A stretch of DNA of 64,000 nt from Actinomycetes bacterium (GCA_024639145.1 JAHEIZ010000001.1:1-64000); one strand, 5' to 3'. Shown: positions 1-8,875, counted from the first letter of the stretch. The notes: generated from the letters alone by a model not told the origin. Numbers and translations: made by a program.

Positions 1-79
1 ACTACCAGCCACTCGGCAGACCACCCGGACCACCCAAAGGAAGCCCCCAACGCGGCGGCAGAAAACCCCAGACATAAAC

Positions 80-118
80 GAAGTCCCGGGACATCTATTA
101 ACGATGTCCCGGGACTTC
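80..118 (-). terminator. Hairpin downstream of the initiator tRNA
   Basis: A perfect 15-bp inverted repeat (80-94 pairing with 104-118, 9-nt loop) lies just beyond the 3' end of the tRNA on the minus strand. Only a weak T-stretch follows it, so it may terminate poorly or act as a processing stem. The rest of 1-125 shows nothing gene-like. Confidence 0.65.
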
Positions 119-125
119 ACAAAAG

Positions 126-199
126 TAGCGGGGACAGGATTTGAACCTGTGACCTCTGGGTTATGAGCCCAGCGAGCTACCGAGCTGCTCCACCCCGCG
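126..199 (-). tRNA. Initiator tRNA-fMet (CAT anticodon)
   Basis: Read on the minus strand this folds into a full cloverleaf: acceptor CGCGGGG/CCCCGC, a D-arm with the AGCTCGGTAGCT pattern, an anticodon stem with three G-C pairs around CTCATAA, and the T-arm GGTTCAAATCC. The first acceptor pair is a mismatch (C1 against T72) and the anticodon stem ends in GGG/CCC. Both are hallmarks of bacterial initiator tRNA that exclude EF-Tu and favour the ribosomal P site. The CCA end is not encoded. Confidence 0.96.
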
Positions 200-315
200 T
201 CGCTTGTTGCTCCCCAAGGATACGTGGGGGCGTGGATTCGTCCAAATCCGGTCTTTGACCCCTCCTGCCCTCGTGGCGAAATGCGTGGCTCCCCCACTCA
301 GGAGACACTGGAGCC

Positions 316-804
316 ATGAGCACCGAGAGCCTGTATGACCTGACCTTCGTCGACAACCACGGCCAGGAGGTCAGCCTGGATCAGTACCGGGGCAAGCCCG
401 TGCTGGTCGTGAACACGGCAAGCAAGTGCGGATTCACGCCGCAGTACGAGGGGCTGCAGAAGCTCTATGCAGAGCTCGGCCCGAAGGGCCTGGTCGTACT
501 CGGCTTCCCCTGCGATCAGTTCATGAACCAGGAGCCGGGCGGCGACTCTGACATCGAATCCTTCTGCCAGTTGAACTACGGCGTTACTTTCCCCCTGTCG
601 ACCAAGGTCCACGTGAACGGGAAGTCGGAGCATCCGGTGTTTCGCTTCCTCAAGTCACGCAGCGGTGGCCTGCTCGGGTCACGGATCAAGTGGAACTTCA
701 CGAAGTTCCTGGTCTCCCCCGATGGCACCACCGTCAAGCGCTTCGCGCCCACCACCCAGCCCGAGGCACTCGAGGCTGACGTGAAGGCCATGCTTGCCTC
801 CTGA
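316..804 (+). CDS. Glutathione peroxidase family thiol peroxidase
   Basis: A cytosolic, 162-residue peroxidase of the Cys-GPx family that reduces hydrogen peroxide and organic hydroperoxides. Bacterial members of this monomeric type usually take electrons from thioredoxin or mycothiol-linked systems; the donor here is unknown. The peroxidatic Cys is at about 38 (ASKCGFT). The FPCDQF motif (Cys66, Gln68) and WNF (Trp126, Asn127) complete the active site, and Cys84 is a possible resolving residue. The ATG at 316 has a GGAG box nearby. Its stop overlaps the start of the sirtuin gene by one base (TGATG), so the two are probably translated together. Confidence 0.93.
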   Translation: MSTESLYDLTFVDNHGQEVSLDQYRGKPVLVVNTASKCGFTPQYEGLQKLYAELGPKGLVVLGFPCDQFMNQEPGGDSDIESFCQLNYGVTFPLSTKVHVNGKSEHPVFRFLKSRSGGLLGSRIKWNFTKFLVSPDGTTVKRFAPTTQPEALEADVKAMLAS

Positions 805-1694
805 TGAGCATCCGTTCCTCCGTCGCGCCGGACATCGTGTCCGCTGATCCGACATCACTCAGCACAGCGTCCGCGATCCTCCGTCGCGGTGGCGTGCTGG
901 TGCTCAGTGGGGCCGGACTCTCGACCGAGTCAGGTATTCCCGATTACCGCGGGCCATCGGGGGCCTACTCGCGTAATCACACGCCGATCACTTACCAGCT
1001 CTTTCGGGATGATCCGCGAGGCCGCCACCGTTACTGGGCGCGCAGCTACATCGGCTGGCCATTCATGCGCGACAAGAAGCCCAACGTCGGGCATCTTTCC
1101 GTCGCCGCATGGGAATCGGCCGGGCTGCTCACTGGGGTTATCACCCAGAACGTTGACTCCTTGCATCACAAGGCCGGCAGTTCATCGGTGATTGACCTGC
1201 ACGGCCGGCTCGACACGGTGATGTGCATGGCATGCGGCCTCCGAGGTTCGCGCGATGCACTGCAATCGCGGATCTCGTCACAGAATTCAGATTGGGAGGG
1301 TGTGGCGAAATCGTTCAACCCCGATGGTGACGTCGAGGTCGCAGATGCGGCGGTCGACTCCTTCGAGATGGTCGATTGCTCTTCGTGCGGCGGCCCTCTG
1401 AAGCCGGATGTCGTGTACTTCGGGGAGAGCGTTCCGCCCGCACGCGTCAGCGATTCCTACGCGCAGGTCGATGCGGCGTCTTCGCTGCTCGTGCTCGGGT
1501 CTTCCCTGCACGTGTACTCGGGCCGTCGCTTCGTGACGCATGCCCACAAGCTCGGGCTGCCGATCGTCATCATCAATCAGGGCGAGACCAAGGCCGATGA
1601 CCTTGCGACAGTGCGCATCGACGCACCCCTGGGAGCGACCCTCGCATCGTTGAGCGACATGAGCTGCTGCTGGCCAACTGATCAGCCCAACTAG
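804..1694 (+). CDS. NAD-dependent protein deacylase of the Sir2 family
   Basis: A 296-residue sirtuin that removes acyl groups from lysines using NAD. The NAD-binding motif GAGLSTESGIPDYR is near residues 35-49, TQNVDSLH with the catalytic His is near 112-119 and followed by LHG, and two Cys pairs (CMAC and CSSC) form the zinc site. GSSLHVYSG near the C-terminus closes the Rossmann fold. The TQNVD.LH form and general layout resemble SIRT4/class II sirtuins. It is coupled to the upstream peroxidase gene and converges on a membrane-protein gene, overlapping it by four bases. Substrate preference cannot be read from sequence. Confidence 0.94.
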   Translation: MSIRSSVAPDIVSADPTSLSTASAILRRGGVLVLSGAGLSTESGIPDYRGPSGAYSRNHTPITYQLFRDDPRGRHRYWARSYIGWPFMRDKKPNVGHLSVAAWESAGLLTGVITQNVDSLHHKAGSSSVIDLHGRLDTVMCMACGLRGSRDALQSRISSQNSDWEGVAKSFNPDGDVEVADAAVDSFEMVDCSSCGGPLKPDVVYFGESVPPARVSDSYAQVDAASSLLVLGSSLHVYSGRRFVTHAHKLGLPIVIINQGETKADDLATVRIDAPLGATLASLSDMSCCWPTDQPN

Positions 1695-2377
1695 GCAGAG
1701 ACTTGACTCTTCGGGAATGCCTTGCGCATCAGCCAGTCGATCAGCATGAGGACGTAGCCCAGGACGATCGCGAAGATCACCATCTGAGCGACAAAGCCAA
1801 GGACCGAGGCCATGCCCTTCGCATTAACGTCCAGAAAACCGTACGGGTATGCGCCGATGACTGAACCGCGCAACAACGAATAGGCAAGCCAGAGCAGCGG
1901 CAGGATAAGCGACGCGAAGATGCTGCTCGAGGTGATCCAGCCACGTGGGCCGGCAATCACGAACACGATAAGGACCAGAAGCGGGCCGTACACGTGCTGG
2001 ATTCCATTGCTCCAGAAATCCCAGCCCTCATGCGTGCCAGTGTTCAGGAGCAGGTTGAAGATCAGGCCGGTCACGATCATCATGACAATCGCATCGAGAC
2101 GAAGCACCCGGAACAGAGCACTGGTGCGCTTCGGGTTGATGGCGAGCATGGTGAAGATGACCGCAGCGAGCATGTTGCTGAGTACCGTGAAGTAACTGAA
2201 GTGATCGATTTCTCGCCCGAGGAAGCCTGCGGCACCCAGAGCATTGTTGCCATACAGTCCCGGATCGGTCGTATTCACCGGGTAGTAGTCGATGGCGCTG
2301 AGGACCACCGACAGGATCTGTCCGATCCAGAGCACTGCAGCAGTGATGGCAAAGAGCACGCGTGCGGTCATGGGCAC
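1691..2377 (-). CDS. Pr6Pr family integral membrane protein
   Basis: A 228-residue protein with about six hydrophobic helices spread along its length and the YPYGFLDV segment near residue 175 that marks the Pr6Pr (FAR-17a/AIG1-like) family of actinobacterial membrane proteins. The family has no established function; distant eukaryotic relatives hydrolyse fatty-acid esters, which does not allow a safe transfer of function. The GTG at 2377 is the longest start and an ATG two codons later (2371) is equally possible. It ends in a four-base convergent overlap with the sirtuin gene. Confidence 0.8.
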   Translation of the reverse strand: MPMTARVLFAITAAVLWIGQILSVVLSAIDYYPVNTTDPGLYGNNALGAAGFLGREIDHFSYFTVLSNMLAAVIFTMLAINPKRTSALFRVLRLDAIVMMIVTGLIFNLLLNTGTHEGWDFWSNGIQHVYGPLLVLIVFVIAGPRGWITSSSIFASLILPLLWLAYSLLRGSVIGAYPYGFLDVNAKGMASVLGFVAQMVIFAIVLGYVLMLIDWLMRKAFPKSQVSA

Positions 2378-2420
2378 ACGCTAGACCCCGGATCGACCCT
2401 CAGCCCGCAGATTGGCTCAC

Positions 2421-5378
2421 TCAGGCGCTCGGGCCGCCATCGATGCGAGCCTGGGCATCCACCGCACGCTTCAGGGCTGCTTCGAGATTCTTCTGGGCCT
2501 GGTCGTAGGCGGTGAAATCTCCCTTGCGAAGAGCCTGCTGGCCGGCCTCGAAGGCCGCATCCGCGGCGGCGATGGCACGAGCGAGGTCGGTGGCCGGATC
2601 AGCCGTGTCCGGCACGACCGGCGCGGCCGTGGTCGAGGGCTGAGGAGCCGGGTTGGTGCCCGGATCAGCATTGGGATCCTGGTTGGTGCCCGGATCAGCC
2701 TCAGCGGTCGGAATAGCCCCGACATTGAAGACCTGCGCCAATGCCTGGTCGAGGGTGTCTTCGAGCGCGACATTCGAGCCGTAGCCGACCAGCACCTTGC
2801 GCAGCAGCGGGTAGCCATCAGTCGTGGCCCGGATATAGACAGGCTCGACGTAGAGCAGGCCGTCATTGAACGGCAGCGAGAGAAGATTGCCGAGGTCGAC
2901 TTCCGAGCCGCCGCGGCGCAGCAGTGAGAGCTGCGAACTCACCGTGGGGTCGGACTCGAAGTTGTTCTGCACCTGCTGCGGGCCGGGAACGGTGGTGTTG
3001 CTCGGGAGCTGAAGCACCTGCAACTGGCCGTAGTTCTCCCCCGGAGTCGAGTTCACCTGCATGAACGCAGCGAGGGTCTGACGACGCTGAGGAGCGAAGG
3101 CCGTGGTCAGCGAGAACTCCGGCTTGTTATCGCCGGGCATCTGGAGGGTCAAGTAGTAGGGCGGCTGGAACACCTGGGCCGGTGTCAGCGTCGGGTCGAA
3201 GGGCACGATCCACACGTCAGTGCCGTTGTAGAAGGTCGCAGGGTCGGTTACGTGGTAGCGGCTCATGATCGTGCGCTGCACCTTGAAGATGTCCTGCGGG
3301 TAGCGCACGTGCTCGAGAAGTGCCGGCGACATCTTGTCGAGCGGAGTCACGATGTCGGGGAACGTCTTCATCCAGGTCTGGAGCACCGGATCCTTCTGAT
3401 CCCACTGATAGAGAGTGACGGTGCCGTCGTAGGCATCAACCACGGCCTTGACGGAGTTGCGCATGTAGTTCAGCTGATCCTGCGGCTGAAGACCAGGTGG
3501 AAGATTCCGCGAGGTACTCGAGTCGCTCGTAGCGTCAGAAAGCGAGACACGGCTGGAGTACGGATAGTCATTCGAGGTCGTGTAGGCATCAACGATCCAC
3601 TTGATGCGCCCATCCACCACGACGGGGTACGGATCCTGATCAACGGTGAGGAACGGCGCAACTTTCTCGACTCGTGCCGCCGGGTTGCGATCCCACAGGA
3701 TGCGCGAATCGCCGTTGACGAGGTCGGAGAGAAGGATGTTGGCATCTTGGAACTTGGTCGCGAAGACGAGTCGATTGAACAGTGAGCCCATCGCCACGCC
3801 GCCGGTGCCCTGGTAGGTGTTGGTCTTCTGACCGGTGGGACTGGCGTCATCGGGGTAGTCGAGCTCACGAGGCGTGGAGCCCTTCGGAGCGCCCACGATG
3901 CTGTAGAACGGCGACAACTCACCGAAGTACACCCGCGGCTGATCGATCTTGAGGGCACCGCTGTCAGGGATATCGCTTTCGAAGAAGTCAGGCTGGCCAT
4001 TGCTGAGCGCCGTGTTGTCGTATGCGGAGACAAAGCCGTATCCGTGCGTGTAGACAGCCTTGTCATTAGTCCAGTTGCGCTGGCCGTCGGGGATGCCGGC
4101 GAGATTGATCTCGCGCACTGCGACGACTGCACCGCGCTTCTCGCCACCGAGGGTGTAGCGATCGATATCGAGGCGATCGTTGAACGAGTAGTACCCGCGA
4201 ATCTGCTGCAGTTGGTTGTACGTAGGCGAGACGAGCGCGGGATCGAGCAAACGGATGTTCGACAGGGTGCCGACATTGTTCTGGAGAACCTGCTTCGAGG
4301 GCAGGGAGACGGAACCGGGGTAGTCCTTGATCTCGGCATCATTGATGTCATACGCATCACGAGTCGCGTTGATATTGCGCTCGATGTACGGCTGCTCCTT
4401 GACGAGCTCACTGGGGCGCACCGTGAACTGCTGGATGATCAGCGGGTATACCGCGCCGATGACAATGCTCGTGATGAGCATCAGGCCAACTCCGAGCGCA
4501 GGCAGCACCCAGTGGCGACGGAAGATATTCACGATGAACAGTGCGGCCACCAGGATCGCGACGAAGGTCAAGATATTCAGTGATGGCAGAACCGCGTTGA
4601 CATCGGTGTACTTCAAGCCGGTAAACCCGGAAACGAGGTTCTCGCTCTTGGTCGCCAGGCTGTAGCGGTCGAACCAGTACGAGGCCGCCTTGACCAGCAG
4701 CAGCAGCGCAATGAGCAGCGAAATCTGCACTTGCGCGGCAGCTGATGCGCGATCGCCCTTGGGCTGGAGGCGAAGGCCGCCATAGAGATACTGCACAACG
4801 ATCGAGGCGAGCAGCAGGATCACGAGAAGCGTGAACGCGAATCCGAGCAGGAATCGAATGAACGGCAACGTGAACGTGTAGAACGACAGGTCGAGGCCGA
4901 ATTGCGGGTCGGTCACGCCGAAGGGTGTCGCGTTCCGCCACATCAGGAAGGTGGTCCACTCCCCCGCTGCAGATAAGCCGCCGAGAACGCCCACCACGAT
5001 GGAGCCGATGATCGTGACGATGCGACGAGCCGGCTCGATGGAGATGCGGTACCGCTCGAGGCTTGCCTGCTCGGGAGTCAGGCCGCGGAAGGTGGGCCGC
5101 GTGCGGTACGCCCAGAAGAGAACGAGTGCGAGCGACACGCCCATGATCAGACCGAAGCCGAGGAAGAGGCTGATGCGGGTGACGAGAGTCGTGGTGAAGA
5201 CCTCGGACTTGTCGACCGAACCGAACCACAGCCAGTCGGTGTAGAACCCGGTGAAGACGACGAAGGAGACGACGATCAGGCCCAGCACGATGATCGTGGG
5301 GAGAAGAACCCCACCGCGGCGACGCGGCTTGGGCTGGCCGGTGTCAGGACGCATGCTGGCGTTGAAATCGAAGCTCAC
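2421..5378 (-). CDS. UPF0182 family large membrane protein
   Basis: A 985-residue protein of the UPF0182 family, equivalent to M. tuberculosis Rv3193c by sequence type, size and position. About seven transmembrane helices occupy roughly residues 20-310. A long, presumably extracytoplasmic domain follows, ending in a Pro/Thr/Asp-rich linker (about 890-930) and an Ala/Lys-rich helix likely to form a coiled coil. The function of the family is unknown. Start is a GTG at 5378. The linker is encoded by a short DNA repeat near 2651-2699. The PDZ-protease gene lies ten bases upstream on the same strand, suggesting one transcript. Confidence 0.92.
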   Translation of the reverse strand: MSFDFNASMRPDTGQPKPRRRGGVLLPTIIVLGLIVVSFVVFTGFYTDWLWFGSVDKSEVFTTTLVTRISLFLGFGLIMGVSLALVLFWAYRTRPTFRGLTPEQASLERYRISIEPARRIVTIIGSIVVGVLGGLSAAGEWTTFLMWRNATPFGVTDPQFGLDLSFYTFTLPFIRFLLGFAFTLLVILLLASIVVQYLYGGLRLQPKGDRASAAAQVQISLLIALLLLVKAASYWFDRYSLATKSENLVSGFTGLKYTDVNAVLPSLNILTFVAILVAALFIVNIFRRHWVLPALGVGLMLITSIVIGAVYPLIIQQFTVRPSELVKEQPYIERNINATRDAYDINDAEIKDYPGSVSLPSKQVLQNNVGTLSNIRLLDPALVSPTYNQLQQIRGYYSFNDRLDIDRYTLGGEKRGAVVAVREINLAGIPDGQRNWTNDKAVYTHGYGFVSAYDNTALSNGQPDFFESDIPDSGALKIDQPRVYFGELSPFYSIVGAPKGSTPRELDYPDDASPTGQKTNTYQGTGGVAMGSLFNRLVFATKFQDANILLSDLVNGDSRILWDRNPAARVEKVAPFLTVDQDPYPVVVDGRIKWIVDAYTTSNDYPYSSRVSLSDATSDSSTSRNLPPGLQPQDQLNYMRNSVKAVVDAYDGTVTLYQWDQKDPVLQTWMKTFPDIVTPLDKMSPALLEHVRYPQDIFKVQRTIMSRYHVTDPATFYNGTDVWIVPFDPTLTPAQVFQPPYYLTLQMPGDNKPEFSLTTAFAPQRRQTLAAFMQVNSTPGENYGQLQVLQLPSNTTVPGPQQVQNNFESDPTVSSQLSLLRRGGSEVDLGNLLSLPFNDGLLYVEPVYIRATTDGYPLLRKVLVGYGSNVALEDTLDQALAQVFNVGAIPTAEADPGTNQDPNADPGTNPAPQPSTTAAPVVPDTADPATDLARAIAAADAAFEAGQQALRKGDFTAYDQAQKNLEAALKRAVDAQARIDGGPSA
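2651..2699. repeat. Short 30-bp-period repeat inside the UPF0182 gene
   Basis: The 19-nt string GGTTGGTGCCCGGATCAGC occurs at 2651-2669 and again at 2681-2699. It encodes repeated DPGTN units in the low-complexity linker of the UPF0182 protein and could vary in copy number by slippage. Confidence 0.75.
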
Positions 5379-5387
5379 CTAGACAAC

Positions 5388-6476
5388 CTACGACGAGACG
5401 GGGCAGGAGGGCACCTGAGCCCCCTGGGCCCAGGCGTGCAGGGCATCGACTGCATCGGCCACGGTCTCGACCGGGGTGACCGTCAGCCCGTCGGGAATAT
5501 GGCCCGCAGCCTCGGCGCAATGCGCCTTGGGCATGAGGAACAACTCGGCCCCGACTCCGCGGGCACCGGCCAGTTTCTGCCGGATCCCGCCGATCGGGCC
5601 CACCTTGCCCTCGGGATCGATTGTTCCGGTGCCGGCGATGTGCTTGCCGGCCGCGAGGTCACCGGGCGAGAGCTTGTCGATGAGGCCGAGGGTGAACATC
5701 AGGCCTGCACTGGGGCCGCCCACGGTGTCGAGAGTGAAGGCAATCGGGAAGTCTGCCGCGTAGTACTCGCCGACGCTGATACCGATGTACGGCTTGGTGT
5801 CGTCGGTGGGATTCGGCTCGGACGTGACAGTGACGTCGACATTCTTCGCACCCGACGGATCATCGCGGTGCACCGTGATGGCGAATGAGGTTCCGATCGG
5901 CTTTGCCTGCACGAGTTCGCGCACTTGATCAGCGGCAGTGATCGCTGTGCCGTCGATGGTCAAGATCTCATCACGCGCCTCGAGCTTGCCATCAGCCGGG
6001 GAATCAGCCCACACCGCACTGACGACGATCTTGGTGGAGACGGGCATCTTCAGGTAGCCGAGCGCAGCAGCCGTCGCATTCGATTCCGCAGTGCTGAACA
6101 TGGCCGTCTGCTTGGCCTTGACGTCAGTGCCCGAGACATCGTCAGGGTAGAGAAGCTCGCGTGGGAGAACGGCATTCGACGACTGGAACCACGAGGCCAC
6201 GGCATCGAGGAAGGTGAGCCCGCCACGCGGGCCGCCCGACTCGAGCACAGTGGTCATGTCGAGCTCGCCGCTGACCGGATAGGTCGTGGTGTCGCTGATC
6301 TTGATGACCGGCTGGCCATCGTGATCGCCGATGACGTTGAAGGTGGGGCCGGGGGCAAGCTTCACGAACGGCACGGGTAGTAGCAGCGCCACGGCAAGGA
6401 GCACGAGCACGCTGGTCACGCTGACCAGAAGGACTCGGGCACGGGAGGAGAGATGACGCCGGGCGTGGGTGCTCAC
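5388..6476 (-). CDS. PDZ-domain Lon-like serine protease (YlbL type)
   Basis: A 362-residue membrane-anchored protease of the YlbL/Rv3194c type. One N-terminal transmembrane helix lies at about 15-40, a PDZ domain at about 145-220, and the C-terminal domain is Lon-like with the catalytic Ser256 (GGPSAG) and Lys301 (GGIRQK) dyad. B. subtilis relatives degrade regulatory membrane proteins; the substrate here is unknown. The GTG start overlaps the stop of the small upstream membrane-protein gene (GTGA), and UPF0182 follows after ten bases. The three genes therefore look like one operon, perhaps a membrane quality-control unit. Confidence 0.93.
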   Translation of the reverse strand: MSTHARRHLSSRARVLLVSVTSVLVLLAVALLLPVPFVKLAPGPTFNVIGDHDGQPVIKISDTTTYPVSGELDMTTVLESGGPRGGLTFLDAVASWFQSSNAVLPRELLYPDDVSGTDVKAKQTAMFSTAESNATAAALGYLKMPVSTKIVVSAVWADSPADGKLEARDEILTIDGTAITAADQVRELVQAKPIGTSFAITVHRDDPSGAKNVDVTVTSEPNPTDDTKPYIGISVGEYYAADFPIAFTLDTVGGPSAGLMFTLGLIDKLSPGDLAAGKHIAGTGTIDPEGKVGPIGGIRQKLAGARGVGAELFLMPKAHCAEAAGHIPDGLTVTPVETVADAVDALHAWAQGAQVPSCPVSS

Positions 6477-6658
6477 TGGCGGGGGTCCTCCGGCTCGAGT
6501 TCAGGAAGTGGGCGCTCCATGGCGTCCTGGAGGCGACGCAGGTTCTCCATCGAATCGCGTGGGTCGATCGGCTTGGCGGGGCGACTGCGATAGACCACAT
6601 AGAGGATCGCCAGAGCCGTTGCCCCGATCGGGATCAGCCACCACAGCAATGCGCCCAT
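6473..6658 (-). CDS. Small single-pass membrane protein
   Basis: A 61-residue protein with one N-terminal hydrophobic helix (about 3-23) followed by a basic stop-transfer stretch and an acidic, Pro-rich cytoplasmic tail. No family is recognised. Its stop codon overlaps the GTG of the PDZ-protease gene by four bases, so translation is coupled. The ATG start, membrane helix and strict coupling argue that it is a real gene; it might be an adaptor or substrate for the protease, which is only inference. Confidence 0.75.
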   Translation of the reverse strand: MGALLWWLIPIGATALAILYVVYRSRPAKPIDPRDSMENLRRLQDAMERPLPELEPEDPRQ

Positions 6659-6690
6659 CAGGCAAGAGTACGCGGTGGCGGCCGGGGGCG

Positions 6691-6715
6691 AAAAAGAGCG
6701 AGACCCCCAGGTCTC
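6691..6715 (-). terminator. Intrinsic terminator between the NUDIX operon and the PDZ operon
   Basis: On the minus strand the hairpin GAGACC-TGGG-GGTCTC (6700-6715) is followed four bases later by five T residues (6691-6695). It lies 33 bases before the ATG of the small membrane protein. It could therefore end transcription from the NUDIX/DUF2342 genes or act as a leader attenuator for the PDZ operon. Confidence 0.6.
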
Positions 6716-6983
6716 TGGTCACCATTCGCCTTCCCCTTGCGAATGCTGCCTGTTATCCCGGGGGCCCCAGCGCCGAAAACCTAGGCACTGGCACGCGGTG
6801 AGTCAACGTGAACGGGGTAACCCCGTACTTTCCCTGTGGACACTTTGTGGATGCACTGGGGATGGGTTGGGCATTTCGTGTGGACCGTAGGTGCATAAGC
6901 CTGTGTATGAGCGTGGGGACAATGCGGACATCACATCGCTGACCAGGGGAAATCAATCCACATTGCTGTGGAGAAAAAATAGT
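6716..6983. other. Gene-free region with two dyads and DnaA-box-like sites
   Basis: This is most of the only gap longer than 300 bases. CATTCGC (6723-6729) is repeated inverted at 6739-6745, and ACGGGGT-A-ACCCCGT (6812-6826) is a tight palindrome. Several TGTGGA-type nonamers on the plus strand resemble DnaA boxes: 6835-6843, 6846-6854, 6879-6887, 6902-6910 and 6967-6975. No open reading frame or known RNA family is apparent. The palindromes could be operators for the small-membrane-protein/PDZ-protease operon starting at 6658. Confidence 0.5.
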
Positions 6984-7523
6984 TCAGGCCACAAGCGCCG
7001 CAGCGATCAGATTGCGGACGCTGTTATCGAGATCAGTCGGCAACTCATCGAGAGCGAACCAACGCAGGTCATCGGACTCCTCGCTGATGACTTCTTGCGC
7101 ATCAGGCGCCACTAACCCGAGAAACTGCACGTCGAGATGCGTGCTCTCATCGGCAGCGCAGCGCACGCGATGACGATCGAGGCGAAGCGGGAACTGACTG
7201 ATCTCGATGTCAGTGATGCCTGACTCCTCGCGTGCCTCGCGCAACGCAGCATCACGAAGGGTGGCATCACCGGGCTCGAGGTGTCCGCCCATCTGCAGCC
7301 AGCGCCCGACCTTGGGATGCAAGGTCAGCAGCACGCGGGTGCGAGAGTGATCCATCACGAGTGCACTGCCGGTGATGTGCCCGATACGGCACTCACGCCA
7401 CGTGCCATCAGCATGCTCGTCAAGATGCGCGACGTACTCATCGCGAAGGCTCGACTGACTCGCATCGACGGGCTGCCAGGCGAGCAGAACCTCACGCGCA
7501 TTCGCGTGCAGGGGGTCACTCAT
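6984..7523 (-). CDS. NUDIX hydrolase
   Basis: A 179-residue NUDIX-fold hydrolase. The NUDIX helix is seen at about residues 78-103, with GGHLEPGD followed by LREAREESGI. It is slightly shifted from the textbook GX5EX7REUXEEXGU pattern, as in the GGHxE subgroup. Such enzymes hydrolyse nucleoside diphosphates linked to another moiety; the substrate cannot be predicted. Its ATG overlaps the stop of the upstream DUF2342 gene by four bases, so it is translationally coupled to it. Confidence 0.9.
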   Translation of the reverse strand: MSDPLHANAREVLLAWQPVDASQSSLRDEYVAHLDEHADGTWRECRIGHITGSALVMDHSRTRVLLTLHPKVGRWLQMGGHLEPGDATLRDAALREAREESGITDIEISQFPLRLDRHRVRCAADESTHLDVQFLGLVAPDAQEVISEESDDLRWFALDELPTDLDNSVRNLIAAALVA

Positions 7524-8851
7524 GCGTCGAAGTCGAGATCAGCGTTGCTGCGCTCAACGAAACCGAGTGGATCGGAGAGATCTTCAGCGCTGGGCAGCAG
7601 ATCGGGATGGCCCCACAGGGCATCACGGCCCTCGGCCCCACCGTTGTGACGCACGGCAGCGAAGAGATTCGCTGCCTCGCGAAGTGCCCGCGGGCGCAGC
7701 TCGAGGCCGACGAGGGTCGAGAAGGTCTTCTCGGCGGGCCCACCGGCAGCGCGACGGCGGCGCACGGTCTCGCGTACCTGCGCCGATGACGGAAGCCGGT
7801 CGCCGATCGCGGCCTCGACGACGTCATCGACCCAGCCTTCGACGAGTGCGAGCAGGGTCTCGAGTCGCGCGAGTGCCGCGCGCTGCTCGTCAGTGTCCTG
7901 CGGCTTGAGCAGACCTGAGGCCATGAGTTCTTGCATTGCCTCAGGGTTCGAGGGATCGATGCCGCTCATCTGCTCATTGAGCTGACTCGGATCGATCGTG
8001 ATTCCGCGCGAGTACTCCTCGATCGCGCCGACGATGCGCGGACGCAGCCAGCCCACGTGCGCGAACAGGCGCTGATGCGCGGACTCGCGAAGTGCGAGAT
8101 ACAGGCGCACGTCGTCGGCGTCGACGCCGATGCCCTTACCGAACTCGGCGATATTGCGCGGAAGCAACGTGGGGACGGAATCGTCAGTGAGCGGAATGCC
8201 GATATCGCCCAGGCTCACGACATCACCGGCGAGGCCGGCGAGCGCCTGGCCGAGCTGCATGCTGAAGGCCACGGCACCGAGTTGCTGCATCATGCCCATC
8301 ATCGGAGCGAGCATCTGCATCATCTCGGCCGGAACTCCGCCGGGGAACATGCCGCGCATCTGCTCGGGCAGCGCGGCCTCGAGATCCTCAGCAGTCATGC
8401 TCGACAGATCAGCGCCGGTCATCTGAGAGCTCATCACGTTGCTCATCGAGGTCGCGATCGGCTCCACGATGCGGCGCCAGGCGGGGATGGTGCCCTCGAG
8501 CCATTCAGCGCGGCTCCAGGCCCGGGGCTCGGCGACACTGGCAGGAAAGGTGGTGGCCTGATCGAGCCAGATGTCAGCGAGTCGGACGGACTCGATCACC
8601 GCACGGCGCTCGCTGTCGCCGATGGAGGGGTCGGTTCCGATGGCCTTGCGGGCAACATCAGTGACCATGGGCCAGTTCACGGGGCCGGTGTCACCCGTAC
8701 CGCCCTGCTGGAGCATCTGGCCGAGGTTCTGCAGGGCCGCACCCAGTGAGTTCATGTCGAAGGGATTGCCGCCCGCGCCACCGAAGGGGTTGCCGCCGGC
8801 ACCCTCGTCGCCGCCACCGATTCCGAAGCCGAAAGGCATGTTTGCGCTCAT
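7520..8851 (-). CDS. DUF2342 family (zincin-like) putative metalloprotease
   Basis: A 443-residue protein of the DUF2342/zincin_2 family found across actinobacteria, matching Rv3195 by position. The N-terminal 30 residues are Gly-rich and the rest is mostly helical. A Met-rich stretch occurs near 190-205. LRESAHQRLF (about residue 265) is the conserved HxxxxH-like segment assigned as metal ligand in this family. Proteolytic activity has not been demonstrated to my knowledge. The ATG at 8851 begins MSANMPFGFG; a terminator separates it from the DUF5679 gene upstream. Confidence 0.86.
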   Translation of the reverse strand: MSANMPFGFGIGGGDEGAGGNPFGGAGGNPFDMNSLGAALQNLGQMLQQGGTGDTGPVNWPMVTDVARKAIGTDPSIGDSERRAVIESVRLADIWLDQATTFPASVAEPRAWSRAEWLEGTIPAWRRIVEPIATSMSNVMSSQMTGADLSSMTAEDLEAALPEQMRGMFPGGVPAEMMQMLAPMMGMMQQLGAVAFSMQLGQALAGLAGDVVSLGDIGIPLTDDSVPTLLPRNIAEFGKGIGVDADDVRLYLALRESAHQRLFAHVGWLRPRIVGAIEEYSRGITIDPSQLNEQMSGIDPSNPEAMQELMASGLLKPQDTDEQRAALARLETLLALVEGWVDDVVEAAIGDRLPSSAQVRETVRRRRAAGGPAEKTFSTLVGLELRPRALREAANLFAAVRHNGGAEGRDALWGHPDLLPSAEDLSDPLGFVERSNADLDFDA

Positions 8852-8875
8852 GCAATCACGATACGTGGCAAAACG

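Noticed and set aside
4044-6380. Long reading frames opposite UPF0182 and the PDZ-protease gene
   Set aside because: They are antisense shadows of high-G+C genes, with no family resemblance or ribosome binding sites. The same holds for many long antisense frames over adnA, adnB, the glutamate dehydrogenase and secA.
6835-6975. Chromosomal replication origin
   Set aside because: The DnaA-like boxes are imperfect and few, there is no AT-rich unwinding region, and dnaA, dnaN, rpmH or parAB are not nearby.
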